Below, in pieces: positions 1 to 11,222 of a stretch of 64,000 nt of DNA (positions within the stretch are counted from its first letter, which is position 1; each line of letters begins with the position of its first letter). Both the position numbers and the translations under genes were made by a program. The notes under the pieces were generated by a model. The model was given only the letters and a program-made list of their open reading frames with translations. It had not been told where the DNA came from and did no database searches. This DNA is from Fragum whitleyi (lineage: Eukaryota; Mollusca; Bivalvia; Cardiida; Cardiidae), in the NCBI GenBank assembly GCA_948146395.1, contig OX411557.1, positions 34,636,077 to 34,700,076 of the forward strand. The letters are read 5' to 3'.

Positions 1-600
1 ATTGATAAGATTCTTGGGAATCGTTGATTGATGATATTCCATGAAACATAAGATCGTTTGTAGAATGACGTCATCGTATGCATATTATCGTCATTTTCGT
101 GATAATAAAACGGCGAAAAAGTCTTTACGTTCTAGGCTACGCATTGTAATAAATATTCAATGGGCGGTTTTAGTCTTGCGAAGTTATGATATATGGCATA
201 TGATCCAAAGGCCAAAATAAGCCCATCTTGAGAGATGTTCTTTCTTTTTCTTTGTTGGTTTGTTTTGTTTTGTTTTTTGAAAGGCGCCATGTCAATAGAG
301 GTCGATTAGTGAGTTCACTTTAAAACGATTTTATTGTAAGTAAGAGAGAAAATTATAAATTCCAAAATTGTCATGGGCGAAAAGTTTTGATCTAAATTAG
401 CTTACACAGCTTGTGCAGTCTTGGCAAGGCCGATGTTTCTTCATACTTTCCATATAAAATTTGGCTGATTAGCCCTCCTTATTCCGAGTATTTTTGTGTA
501 TTTTAAAAGGCTTAGTGGATAAAGGTAAGTAGAAACAGGGTGTTTTAAATATGTTGCTTTGCATGTTAAAGCCCATATGTCTTTGAAGAAGGGAATTGCT
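1..600. other. No recognisable gene
   Basis: AT-rich sequence with a T/G-rich run near 235-280. I see no convincing exon or complete element here. Confidence 0.5.
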
Positions 601-666
601 ATATATACATATATCAATATATATCCATATATATATATATATATACATGTATATATAAATATATAT
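601..666. repeat. AT-rich microsatellite
   Basis: Alternating TATA/CATATA units directly border the 5' edge of the PLE fragment that follows. Confidence 0.8.
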
Positions 667-1575
667 CCCAGGATCCCTGAAATGTTGACAGAATTAAGGC
701 AAGACCTAAATATCCTTAAACGCGACCCACACATGAGAGAAGTTTTACAAAACTTCATCATTATTAAAAAACCACACTCACCAAACCCGAAAAGATTACT
801 GGCGAAAGCCAAATTTAGTTTAGAAACCTAATTCAACCAAATGTTTCCCGCTGTGGAAGACCAAATTGTGGACTCTGTAACTACTTGTTAGAAGGTCAAC
901 GATACATTTTCCGATGTGGCAGAAATATGTCAATAAGAGAAAAAAATCAGCTGCGATGTAAGAAACATCATTTATTAGCTCGGCTGTTTTCGGAGAAAAC
1001 CCGAGGTATTGCTATAGCCTCCGTGTCGTTGTCGTCGTTGTCGTCGTCGTTGTCGTCGTCGTCGTGCGAAAACTTTGACATTTTGTTATATCTCTGGTTC
1101 TACTGAAGGCATTAACTTGAAACTTGGCACACATGTTCACCATCAAAAGAGCAACCTATACTATCAAGAGGGATAACTCTAGATGCATTTTGTGCAAATT
1201 ATGCCCCTTTTTTTACTTAGATTTTTTCCCACCATCCAGCACTCGACAGCCGAGCGTAGGCATCCGTAGGCGGTACTCTTGTGTAATAATTTGTAATTGG
1301 TGCAAAGAGGAATACATCGGCGAAACGAACAATCTAAGACAAATAATGACGATCCATCGTCAACAAATTAGAGATCCATCTGTGAGGATGCTGAGGATGA
1401 GTGGTCACATAGCCCATTGCTCAACAGCAGAACCACGTTTTAAAGTATACCCATTTTATAAAATGCCTATTGATAATGTTATTTTAAGGAGAGAAAAAGA
1501 AAAACAACGCAGTGCACATATATGTCAGTTTGCAGATGTCGTGTTTTTTAAACGGCTGAAGAATTGTGAAGCCCC
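664..1575 (+). mobile_element. Penelope-like element (PLE) fragment, C-terminal GIY-YIG region, decayed
   Basis: The translation begins at PRIPEMLTEL, continues through an RLLAKAKF motif, changes frame near 815-850 to CGRPNCGLC and YIFRCG, and after an insertion resumes as EEYIGETNNLRQ, IHRQQIRDPS and FKVYPFYKM. This order is the linker and GIY-YIG endonuclease domain of Penelope-like retroelements; YIG of the nuclease motif is visible. The reverse transcriptase part is absent and the copy has at least two frameshifts and a 290-bp insertion, so it is inactive. The homologous region of a second copy lies at 12824-13400. Confidence 0.85.
993..1284 (+). repeat. Dispersed repeat inserted into the PLE GIY-YIG region
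   Basis: PLE coding sequence stops after CDVRNIIY and resumes at VIICNW about 290 bp later. The inserted piece begins GCTCGGCTG, contains a GTC/GTT microsatellite (1021-1072) and ends with TATGCCCC...CAGCACTCG...GTACTCTTGT. Its second half matches 38380-38575, so it is an independent dispersed repeat of a type common in molluscs. Confidence 0.75.
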
Positions 1576-1606
1576 GGCTTTTATCTTTGTTATGGTATTT
1601 GGATGA

Positions 1607-2636
1607 TTCTGACATGACATTTAGGTAGTCCTATTACGGGTTTCTACAGATTGTAGACTTATGATTTCCTTAATTGTAGAAAAGTATCCTACAACATACT
1701 TAAAGTATCAAACAAGCTACCATGTTGGAGATTTTCAAAGTACGACAAGTTACAGTGGACAGCCCGCTAACGTACTCAATAGTCTCTGGAAAATATGTGG
1801 CTCGTAACACAAAAGAAATGTCAAATCACTGATCGGAGGCCTAAACGTCGTTACAATAGAACTAAATACCAACCGCAAATAAGACCACTACTGGACAAGG
1901 AAATATCACGGAACTCAAAGAAATAATATTTGGAAATATCGGATGTAGCGTAGGTCATCAAGGGATTTATTTTTGCTTTCAAAAGGTATAAAGAAAAAAC
2001 GGGATAGTTTTAAAGATGTAGTGGTTAAAACTGGTGCATCCTACATTGATGACAAAATTTCACTGTTCATAATTCTCATTGTTATATTGTAATGCTAAAA
2101 ATGCTTATATGCTTATCAATGAAAATCCGAGGGTACATTTTCATATGTTCCTGGGACATCATTACTGAGATTGTACTGGTTTGTGAAAAAGGTGATAAAT
2201 TCTGCAAGATAATACCACCGGACCTTCATCCTATCAAATTGACTGAACTTTTTTATGAAATAATTTCATTTTCGCGTTCATGTGTCTACGAATCAAGTTT
2301 GAGTGGGGAGGAGTAGTTATATGCGAAAAGTAACATCCGAGGGCGGATCCCGAGGATTTTGCGTTGCATATAAATCCTACCCCATCAGACTTTATTGTAT
2401 GGCCTCATTAACGTGAAAATAGAATTATATATATATATAATAACACGATCGCAATTCTGAAATGAGTTTTTTTTTTACCCTCTTCTGGGTGTAAAATAGT
2501 ATTAAAATATTTTCTCGGTGTTAAATTAATAAAAAGGTAATGCTTTTGACGGTAGGAGAATTTCATAAAATGCGTAGCGCGTCATTTAGCACGAGGGGCA
2601 ACTACAGAAACAAAATATTAATTTTAAAAATTGCTT
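1607..2636. other. Unassigned sequence
   Basis: No exon or complete repeat recognised. A reading of about 74 codons at 2092-2316 shows no family signature. Confidence 0.4.
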
Positions 2637-2922
2637 TGGTAAACTTTGCGCGGTGAGCCGTGAAATCTATTTTACCTTGATAGATTCCCATGCCATTTTT
2701 TAGAATAGATAAAACCGGTAGAAACAACACGTTAAAATAGTTATACTTTGCATTTCAAACAAAATTTACTATTTGGGTTAAATCGTGAAGTATGCTCATG
2801 GATGTGCTTACAAAAATAAAGATAATTAACGAGGTTCAATTCATATCTTTTTCACATATACCCGATATACCCATGTTGATGGACTCGGCGTCTACGTCAG
2901 CGCTCAATTTTGAAAATTCACC
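2637..2922 (+). repeat. Dispersed repeat, copy 1 (GCGCGGTGAGCCGTGAAATC)
   Basis: Shares GCGCGGTGAGCCGTGAAATC, then ordered blocks (AATAGATTAAA-like, CCCGATATA, GACTC..CGTCTACGTCAG, TTTTGAAAAT) with 22053-22330. Such ordered identity over about 280 bp means two copies of one mobile repeat. Confidence 0.7.
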
Positions 2923-3601
2923 TATATTATTATTTGACATGGGAAATAGGTGCCTTTGTCTTATGCAATGAACTGTAAGATAAAGATCACTTTATGTGTT
3001 CCTGAATGCGTGCCATGATGTCATTTAGACAACAATTCCATGACTCGTCTGACAATAACGATCACCTGTGTGTAAAAAAATCTGTCACACTTGTAAAGAG
3101 GAATAATATTCCTTAAATGTTAATGAAGTGTAAATCAAGCACGGCTGTTCCACGATCTACTCTTTTCATATGGGACCGATCCGCTGAAAAAAGGATTTTT
3201 GACGGGAGCGAAATTCGCAGGTTTCTATCTGAATTTGAAAACTGTCCACTGTTCAGGTAACATTGTGCACAAGCCATGCTTTCAAGAAAATCTGGAGAAA
3301 CGTTAACCCGTTCTTATATGTAACATTGAAATCGGGGTAATCTTTTTTAACTTTGCATTCTGAAATAAGAATAAAGTCGATATCTAATGTTGTTAACATC
3401 GTTTGCCTTAATGTATAATTGCCATTTTGATATCCATTTCTGAAAAAATGCTATTTTTGCACACGATTTATAATTTTAAATTTTGGGTTTTTTTAAACAA
3501 AGTTTAAAATATTAAGCAATTTCGGGATACCTCCTTGTGTCGTGAAGAATCATATTCTTTTTTTATTTAACGCGTTTCTGTATTAACGGAATTTAAATGG
3601 C
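2923..3601. other. Unassigned sequence
   Basis: AT-rich with no credible coding segment or complete element that I can see. Confidence 0.4.
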
Positions 3602-3897
3602 GTGTGTGTGTGTGTTTCCGTTCATTTATCGTCGCTGCGATAGCACATGTCCATATGAGCGACGTTCACCGAAGACGGTTAGTTGAGAATAGTGCAATGA
3701 TGCATGACTAAAACACTTCTGAGATCCACCATGGTATTTAACGTGCTCGGTGTAAAGCACCGTCTCACAGCAACTCGGTATAACGTCTCATCCGAAAGAT
3801 TAGCTTGTTAGTGTGCCAGCCTGGGACTCGAACCCACGCGGTCAAACTTTAATGGTTTTGAATTCCGGTGCTCGGTCAACTGAGCTCATCGGGCTGA
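3602..3897 (-). mobile_element. tRNA-derived SINE (type 2)
   Basis: On the minus strand from 3897 there is AGCCCGATGAGCTCAGTTG (A box) and GGGTTCGAGTCCC (B box), then a conserved body with GGATGAGACGTTATACCGA and GCACGTTAAATACC, and a short (CA)n tail (GT on plus, 3602-3614). This is the layout of a tRNA-headed SINE with a shared central domain. It is not a tRNA gene: the anticodon arm is disrupted. Confidence 0.75.
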
Positions 3898-4062
3898 CTT
3901 TTAAATGGTACTCCAATCATACCAGGTTAAATAAATGTGGACGTTCAGAATTGCATAACGCATGCGCAAAGCATATCTTTTGACACGTAATCAAACTGTT
4001 GTCAATGTTAATTCAACCTATAATACTTATTAAACCAAGATTATTCAGTATCAGATTGACTG

Positions 4063-4328
4063 GAAAAATTTATATGTAGGATCGTTTAAATTGTATGGTC
4101 CGTGTTTAATAAATTAAATTATATCTGTCATTTTCGGCCGCCACCATAGCGCAGTTGGGTAGACATAAGACTTCCAATCTGGAAGTCGTGGGTTCGAAAA
4201 ATTTATATGTAGGATCGTTTAAATTTAATGGTCTATGTTTAATAAACTAAATTATATCTGTCATTTTCGGCCGCCACCATAGCGCAGTTGGTTAGACATA
4301 AGACTTTCAATGTGGAAGTCGCGGGTTC
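4063..4328 (+). repeat. 133-bp tandem duplication spanning a SINE head
   Basis: Units 4063-4195 and 4196-4328 are nearly identical: AT-rich flank plus the first 60 nt of a SINE up to the middle of its B box. The first SINE head is therefore cut off, while the second continues into a full SINE. The duplication postdates the SINE insertion. Confidence 0.85.
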
Positions 4329-4548
4329 GATCCCCGGTGGCGGCAAATATCCTTTCCGACATTTGTCTCTCACCAATGGGTAAAATAATTGTAAACCTAT
4401 GTGAGATAGCAGTCGAAGGCTAGGAAAAGGTGTAATGGTAGTACAGGTGAAAGAAATACCAGGCATCCATTGTAAGGTGCTCCGGCGGCCGCGATATAAC
4501 TGCGAAATTGTTGAAGGCGGTGTGAATACTCATTCAAACAAACAAATC
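4270..4548 (+). mobile_element. tRNA-derived SINE (type 1), full copy
   Basis: A 76-nt tRNA-like head (4270-4345) has acceptor halves GCCGCCA/TGGCGGC, A box TAGCGCAGTTGGTTAGACA and B box GGTTCGATCCC. The body has TTGTCTCTCACC, CCTATGTGAGATAGCAG, GGCTAGGAAA and GGTGCTCCGGCGGCCGC, and the tail is (CAAA)n. Seven further copies or pieces occur in the window. Confidence 0.85.
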
Positions 4549-6105
4549 TGTCAATTTCATTACAATTATTCTGTCGCAACATATAATTGCTGTGCTACAT
4601 GTTTACTCATTCTAATTATATCGTTTCGCAATCATTGTAACTGAGAGTCGTATATTCATGATATAAAGCAAGTTAATACGAGAAATAATTTTCAAACTGA
4701 GCTTTACAATGTATTTTGAAGTGCATTCAAAATCTTATCAAACTGAAAAGTTTGTAAATAGACATTTCGAATGATATGACGTTTGATCCACCTTTCAATT
4801 TCTTCAAATTCATACTTTTTTCCCTTGGATAAATTATAAAATGAGTTCTTGTCAGAAAAATGTGACCCCCTACTTTTCAACGTATAACAGAGGTGCTCCC
4901 AACATTTTGCTTGTACAGAGTTTCCGTATATTGATGTTATAATATTATGAAAACCCATCTAATCGTTTACATAATTTTATATGTTTTTCTTTAGCTTCAT
5001 CTTTCGCAATAGTATTATAGTATATATATTTTATTTGATGTTTTGTGGGACAGTTTATAAAATACCATCGATTTCTTATTTAATAAATCATAACGTTGCT
5101 GGCAAAAACCAGTCACATTTTAGTAGTGGTTTTCAATACAGAACGGACACAGTACAACACCGTGACTCGAAAACGATATACTTTTACATTCGGTGTTCAA
5201 GTTTACAGTTCTCCGAATGAAAATGAGCTTATGTGGCCTTTGTAAGAGCGGTTTTCTCCAGAAGAGCTGACAAAATATACTTTCCCTGTCTATGACCCCG
5301 TTCCCTCAAAGTACATTGTCCTCACAAACTTTACATAGTTGATATAACGCTGCAAATGCAAAATAACATTAGTATTCAATATTTGTAAAAGGTTAACATC
5401 TTCTTATATTAATCGCATTATATTTTTTTCTGGTACAGGAAGGTAAATGCTTCTAATTGATATGCACCCGTCTAAAGTTCATTGCAACTGATCTAATCAT
5501 TAGTTTTTTGTCGTTTAAATCTGTTCCTATAATCTTCCTGAGCTTGAACAAGTTTCCGGTTATTTTCTATACAATATATATACTGTATATAGAATAACAC
5601 CATAAAAGGTCGTACAGATGATTAAGTTAGAAGTGTTCTTTCTCGAAATTTTACGAGAGTCAATCTATACACTCTACGGTGGCTTTAATGTGACATTTGT
5701 ATTTCTTTTTTATTTTCCCTTAAAAATGCGAAAAAACAAAATCCTCGATTTTTGTTTTACACCTCTTTTTTTTATATAATACAATGCGAAAAACACAATC
5801 CATATAATTCGTTTTTTTTTTTCATTTTTTTAATTTTATTTAATTTACTTATTTATTATTATTATTTTTGAAGAATAAAACAAATGCAAAAACAAAATCC
5901 ATAATTTATCCATTAGTTTATTGATTTTGTTTTTCCCATTTTTATTCTATGAAATAAAAGCTTGTAAAGAGAATATCGGGGATTTAGATTTTATTTTTCG
6001 CATTTTCTTAAAAGGAAAAAAATGCAAATGCCACCTTCATGCCGCCGTAGTACATGATTTAATTTTAATTCTATTTAAGTTGTGCATACGAGATCTGTGT
6101 ATTCT
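4549..6105. other. Unassigned sequence
   Basis: Several readings of 60-85 codons exist on both strands, all AT-rich and without motif or splice support. T-rich runs lie at 5700-5930. Confidence 0.4.
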
Positions 6106-7729
6106 GGGGCCTCTTTCAAGAAAGGTCCTACGATTGCATTTTGGTCGTATCGCAATCGTACGATAAAAATTGGCTTTCAAGAAACTTGTTGGCTTTCAAG
6201 AAAGGCGTCGTATCGTGAAATCTACGATATATTATACGACAACTTCGGACCAGTCTTAAATTTTACGATTTCGTCCCCATGAGCCTAAAATTTTCTCGGA
6301 TTCCTTTCTAGCTCTCGAGGATGTTAGAACGATTATTTAGCTATGCACATGCCAAATTTCCCAGTACAATATAGCGTAACAAACGAGATATATTGAAAAC
6401 AGTTGATGCACCATCATTTCGATATTTGATTTTACTCTGCGATAATTGTACGATTGTCGCAGAATGTTTACATAGTGGTAGTAAGTTGTTTATTTACCGT
6501 AAGAATCGACCCTTTCATGATCATGACTGAAAGTGGGAGATACCAAATCAATAGATTTTTTACACATATATATAAATTACTTACTTTAAAAAAAAAAAAA
6601 AAAATTACTCTCACATTATGCAATATGGATTCCTGTGTTTTATGCTTGATGAACTACATTAATTAAAAGGAAAATTCCACAACCTATAGTCAAAACCATA
6701 TAATTCTAGATAAATAGGGTTTCTTATTAACAACAACAACAACATCAACAACAAAACCGCTGCACTCAATATTTTTTCTCTCTCTTTTCGTCAAATATGG
6801 ACTGATCAAATAATCAAGCAAATACAATAAGTGAACGACGATACTAAGCCAGATGAAACATGCCTTAGCTACATATGACTGTTGTAGTTACACGGATACG
6901 ACAACGAGCACTGTACTAGAACTGGAGTTATCGGTAATTTTGTATGTAATCGATGGAATACAATATCCATCTAAAATAAGTTTCAATACCATCCTTCTAT
7001 AGTTCGTTTCCATACCGTCCACACAGGCAGAGAACTATACAGATTTGAAGACTTACATAACAAATACATATAAGAAAAATAGATGAGCCATTTTTGCATC
7101 TTACCTTTTTAACAATTTTGTGTTCTTGTACATACATACTTCACCAGAAAACAAGCAACCAAACAAACATCGATGATAATAAAATAAAATGATAATAAAG
7201 TCATACACCGAAAACTTGGCGGAGATGATCATTAACTAGAACAAGTGCAACTTTACCATGCAGTCTTATGTTCGATTGCTCCAAATTCGTCGCGACAGCC
7301 GGTGTAATTCCAATTGGAAAAGGGAATCGACAGTTTAAGCTAAATTAACTATACAATTATGAGTTCTTGTATAATTATCTTGACATAAATATTTAGATAT
7401 CGATGAGAAATGTGTAGTTCGACGAATTCAGTTTAAAAAATCTCGTTAAATATGCATTGATATACAAGTAAATGCCTTTTCTACGGTCAGTTTGCTGATT
7501 TACCCTTTTTGGTATTGTAAAAAGCGGACAATTACCCTCTAACGAGGAAGTTTATATTATATGATCAGCACGTGCAGATGTGAAAGATCAACTTCACGAT
7601 AATCTTATGAGGTCGTATAGCCTGCGATTTTCAACGATATTTTTGTGGAAGCCGTTTACGAACGTCTTAAACATAATCGTACGATAATTGTAAGATAAAT
7701 CGTACGTATTTTTTCTTGAAAGAGGCCCC
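6106..7729. mobile_element. DNA transposon, non-autonomous, 18-bp perfect TIRs
   Basis: Ends GGGGCCTCTTTCAAGAAA (6106-6123) and its exact reverse complement (7712-7729) bound 1624 bp. Near both ends the words CGTACGAT, ATCGTACGAT and TATCGT recur, and TTGGCTTTCAAGAAA is repeated in tandem at the left end, as expected of subterminal binding sites. No reading longer than about 70 codons and no transposase motif. No clear target-site duplication, so the superfamily is open. Confidence 0.75.
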
Positions 7730-7802
7730 TGGTTACTTAAAATATAGTTACAAAATTAGTTCAGTCTGAAAACCTGTCTACGTTTTCACGTTTGCTTGAT
7801 GA

Positions 7803-7835
7803 TACTGGTATATACTGGTATATACTGGTATATAA
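7803..7835. repeat. Short tandem repeat, 11-12 bp unit
   Basis: Three copies of a TATATACTGG-like unit, followed by a G run at 7858-7871. Confidence 0.8.
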
Positions 7836-7955
7836 GAAATGGTTATTTTTTACGGGGAGGGGGGGGGGGGTTAAATGTAAAACTTATAATTAGTCAATTT
7901 CAAAACAGATGTTAACATAACACTTCATTCCAAGGATGTATATATATTTCATCAT

Positions 7956-8116
7956 TTAGCATCCGGCTATATCTTGCGATACTTTCTGCATGAGTGATGG
8001 AGACAATGGTGAAACATGTCCCACTGGAGTCAGTGATCCTATAACGTTAAGGAGTTCTCCCTCAAACAGTGGCTCCTTACAGCGGCCGACAGTCACGTTA
8101 GATAACTTCTGGGATC
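7956..8116 (-). CDS. Gene B exon 3 (last coding exon)
   Basis: The acceptor TATGATTTCAG precedes 8116. The first two bases complete the glycine codon left by exon 2. It holds 52 sense codons and TAA. NVTVGRCKEPLFEGELL aligns with the TVGR...LETLLL stretch of gene A exon 3. An opposing plus-strand frame exists (7990-8172) but has no splice or homology support. Confidence 0.72.
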
Positions 8117-11100
8117 CTGAAATCATAGAAACGGGTTTTATCGAAGGCATATCATCGTCGGTGTTCTGCTAAAATCTCGTAACTACAGCTTGTTTAAAGC
8201 TGTAGTTACGAGGTTTTGGTAGAAAATTGACGTTATATCAATTGTATTATTAGCTTTTCAAGACCGTTGTGCGTTATATGCATTACTATTAGTTAAAGAA
8301 TTTTCAAGTTATTAAGCGCCATGTGACAAAATCCTTAAATAAGGCTTTGTTCAAGAACCTCATAGCTATAAATATCATGCACTTTGACGTTCATTTCACT
8401 CAAAATTACACTGAATATCCCGCTCATTCACAGAATTCCTACTAATTAATCATCATAATCATTAATGATCTTTAACGACTATGTACACAAAAACTAGACT
8501 TTTATTCTCAAAGATAAGCTTGAATTTGTCATTCCAATATTCGGTAATGCAAACAATTATGACGCGATGATCTGAATATGGCCTAACTTGATGAATATTT
8601 ATGAACCGCAAAATTTCGGACTCCATTTTAAAAAGAGCGCACACCGCTCAACGCTTGAGCATATTTCACGTGACAAAAATATCATTTACATATATTACTT
8701 TATACTGCAGATAATATGATACTCGAAAAAGCCACCGTTTGTCGATTGATTTGTATTTTTATGTAACTCATCTTTCATAAGTCTAGATCAAGAATAATTA
8801 TTTAAAGAATGTTCATGAAATAGCTATTTCATTTACTCTAAACGCAGACGGGGGCTTTAAGATCATTAAAGACACACTCATCATGCTTATTAAATTTCAA
8901 TCCGAAATAATTCTAAAATCAATCACTTTGTCAACTTCACGATGTTTTTATTTTATGGTTAAAAAATCGTGAAATTGACACGATGAATGATTTAAGAATG
9001 ATATAGGAATGAAATGTAATGAGTGTAAGGAACGAATCTTGAGCCATTATCAAGGGAGATAATACTTGTGGGTGATTTCGTCTAACTTGGACAAAATAAG
9101 GAATACTTTTTACCTCCCTTTCAAAGCCTCCGATCTTGCCAATATTTTTGGTCTTCACATCCCAATCAACAAACGCTCTAAAACCTACACCGGTTAAAAA
9201 GATCGTGGAATAAATTGATCGCTTTGAATGGAATGTTTTGAACGATTTTACATCGATTAATGAGAAAAAGATGTTTAAAGAATTCTGGCTCAAAACAAGC
9301 CCTACCCTACCACACCCATATTTGGGGATTGATCAATGTTCCACTAACAAGTTTTGAGAAGGGCTACCCAAGGAACAATTCTGTCATGTTTGGTTAAAAT
9401 CCGACTATCAGTTATCGAGGAGAAGTCATTTGAATATTTTGGGCTCAAATTTAGGCCCGTCATGCCACGCCAATTTTTGGGGCCCAATTATAATTTCACG
9501 AACAAGTTTTGAGAAAGGTCACCCAAGGAAGATTTCTGTCAGGTTTGGTTGAGATCCCTCTTTAGTTACTAAGTTGATAATATTTAAAGATTTTGTGCCA
9601 AAAATAAGCCTAAACACAGACGTAGGCTTTAAGATCATTAAAGACACACTCATCATGCTTATTAAATTTCAATCCGAAATCCGAAAATCATTCACTTTGT
9701 CAACTTCACGATGTCTTTACTTTACAGTTAACAAAATTGTGAAATTGAAATTGTGAATGATTTTGGAATGATTAAGGAATGGAATGTAATGAGTCTGAGG
9801 AACGAATCTTGAGCGTGGCCCTGCCATGCCCATATTTGGGGGTTAATCAGTAGTCCAGGAACAAGTTTTAATGAAGGAATATATTGGGGTCAATCTTAAT
9901 TCCATGAACAAGTTTTGAGAAGGGGTCACACAATGAGCATTTCTATCAAGTTTGGTTGAAATCCATCTATTGATTGCTGAGGAAAAGATGTTTAAAGATT
10001 TCGGGCTAAAAATCAGCCTCGTCCTGCCACGGTCATATTTGGGTGTCAATCGAAATTCCACGCACAAGTTTTAAAAAAGGTCATCAAAGGAACATTTCTG
10101 TCAAGAAATCGCCCATTGGTAATTGAGGAGAAGATTTTGGGCTCAAATTAAGCCCCGTCCTGCCATGATTCAGGAGTCAATCAAAATTTCACGATCAAGT
10201 TTTGAGGAGGGTTACCCAAGGAACATTTCTGCCAAGTTGAGTTGAAATCCGCCCTTTGGTTACTGAGGAGATGTTTGAAGAATTGTTGACGACGACCGAC
10301 GCACGACGAACAAAAGGTGATCACAAAAGCTCACATTGAGCACGTTGTACTCAGGTTACTTACAAACATTGCCAATATTATTTTCTCACCATTTTTTTCC
10401 ATATCGTTAATTATCCGCCTGATTTGGTTGTAATAGTTAAACAAACCTTGATATTTGTCGATACTAAAACCACTGTAACCCAGTCGACTGGCGAGTTGTG
10501 TACTCACGACCGGTACATTCTGTGACAAGAACGTGTACCCACTACTTGATGAACCCACAACCCATTCGGGGTCAGGTACCCCAGAAAATATGTGTAACGT
10601 CACGTGATACGACTGTTGATCTGTGCTGACTGGTGGATAGATAATTAATTAATATTGTTATATCTCATATAAAAATGGTTTTAACCATTGAAAAAAAATC
10701 ATTCACCTTGTAAATTACACGATGTTATTAACTGCTACTTTAGTGCCTGAGTGTGATTGCGAGCGTGCGATATTTTGCATGTTTGTCTTTGTTATTGTAG
10801 GAAAGCTCGCCCTTGTGGTGGGGAAATAAAATATCTATAATTTGTCTACCTATACTAAACATATAGTCATTTAAATTTGAAGCATGAGAAGACTTCTTCT
10901 GTCAGGCACCTTTACATGAACAATACAGACTGTTCAGAGTTGTCCTTATAGCTTCTACAGATTAATATTGAAATAAAGTTTTCTGTACACGATCATTGAA
11001 TATGCTCACTTGGTTTATACTTACTTATTTCCTATCGATTGGGAAACAAATAATTATTTGAAATGTGACACACAACATCGTGTAAATGGTGAATACAAAC

Positions 11101-11152
11101 CCAGCGTTATAAACCCAGCAGTAAATATCCAAACTACATTCAAACTCGCCAT
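7956..11152 (-). CDS. Gene B: secreted stand-alone paralog of the gene A N-terminal domain
   Basis: Minus-strand exons 11152 to about 11074, 10620-10390 and 8116-7956 (stop TAA 7958-7956) join to about 156 codons. Exon 2 and exon 3 have clean AG and GT borders and both introns are phase 1. The product starts with a hydrophobic signal-like segment, followed by YHVTLHIFSGVPDPEW, LGYSGFSI, TVGR and ELL, the same series as in gene A. It ends where the gene A domain ends, so there is no basic linker and no Cys/His domain. Intron positions differ: gene A has an intron before LGYQGF, gene B has none there but has one before TVGR. Exon 1 donor placement is uncertain. Function unknown; a role parallel to the N-terminal part of gene A is the inference. 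Confidence 0.72.
8172..8216. repeat. Perfect 16-bp hairpin in gene B intron 2
   Basis: CTCGTAACTACAGCTT (8176-8191) and its reverse complement (8197-8212) flank a 5-nt loop, and the stem extends with AAAA/TTTT. Similar sequence (AGCTCTAGTTACCAAGTTTTGGT) at 58228 suggests a mobile repeat. Confidence 0.7.
8830..10356 (+). repeat. Dispersed mollusc-type repeat array in gene B intron 2
   Basis: Units of about 155 bp contain CCxTGCCACGCCCATATTTGGG, CACGAACAAGTTTTGAGAA, AAGGAACATTTCTGTCAAGTTTGG and GAGGAGAAGATGTTTAA. A 205-bp segment is duplicated at about 8840-9045 and 9613-9815. The 3' end has GACGACGACCGACGCACGACG and AAAAGCTCACATTGAGC. The pieces of coding sequence here are by-products of the repeat. 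Confidence 0.75.
10390..10620 (-). CDS. Gene B exon 2
   Basis: The acceptor CAGCACAG precedes 10620 and the donor AATG|GTGAGA follows 10390. It has 76 full codons and phase-1 borders. SGVPDPEW and LGYSGF align with gene A exons 2 and 3, so this exon equals two exons of gene A without the intron between. A repeat array begins about 35 bp past the donor. Confidence 0.85.
11074..11152 (-). CDS. Gene B exon 1 (signal peptide, donor uncertain)
   Basis: ATG at 11152-11150 in AAAATGG context opens a short hydrophobic reading (MASLNVVWIFTAGFITLGL). A donor GTGTGT after 11074 would end it in phase 1, as exon 2 requires, and give 26 codons plus one base, close to the 27 plus one of gene A exon 1. Another phase-1 GT lies after 11101. 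The frame is closed by TAA soon after, so splicing is needed. Confidence 0.5.
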
Positions 11153-11216
11153 TTTTGAAAATCATATATATACGAACGTACGAACGTAATCTATTATTAA
11201 ACAGGACAATCATTCA

Positions 11217-11222
11217 TATATA
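11217..11222 (-). promoter_or_regulatory. TATA-like box of gene B
   Basis: The minus strand reads CTATATATG 70 nt before the gene B ATG, almost the same spacing as in gene A (69 nt). A second TATATA run lies nearer the ATG (about 11163-11172) but leaves too little room for a leader. Confidence 0.4.

Noticed and set aside
441..831. Readings over the AT microsatellite
   Set aside because: IYIYIY-type residues come from the (AT)n tract; only the part after 664 on plus has PLE homology.
4270..4345. Functional tRNA gene
   Set aside because: Both promoter boxes and an acceptor stem are present, but the same head recurs with a fixed SINE body and tail at many sites, and the anticodon arm is irregular.
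7990..8172. Plus-strand 60-codon gene
   Set aside because: It overlaps gene B exon 3, which has a proper acceptor, phase match and homology; the plus frame has none.
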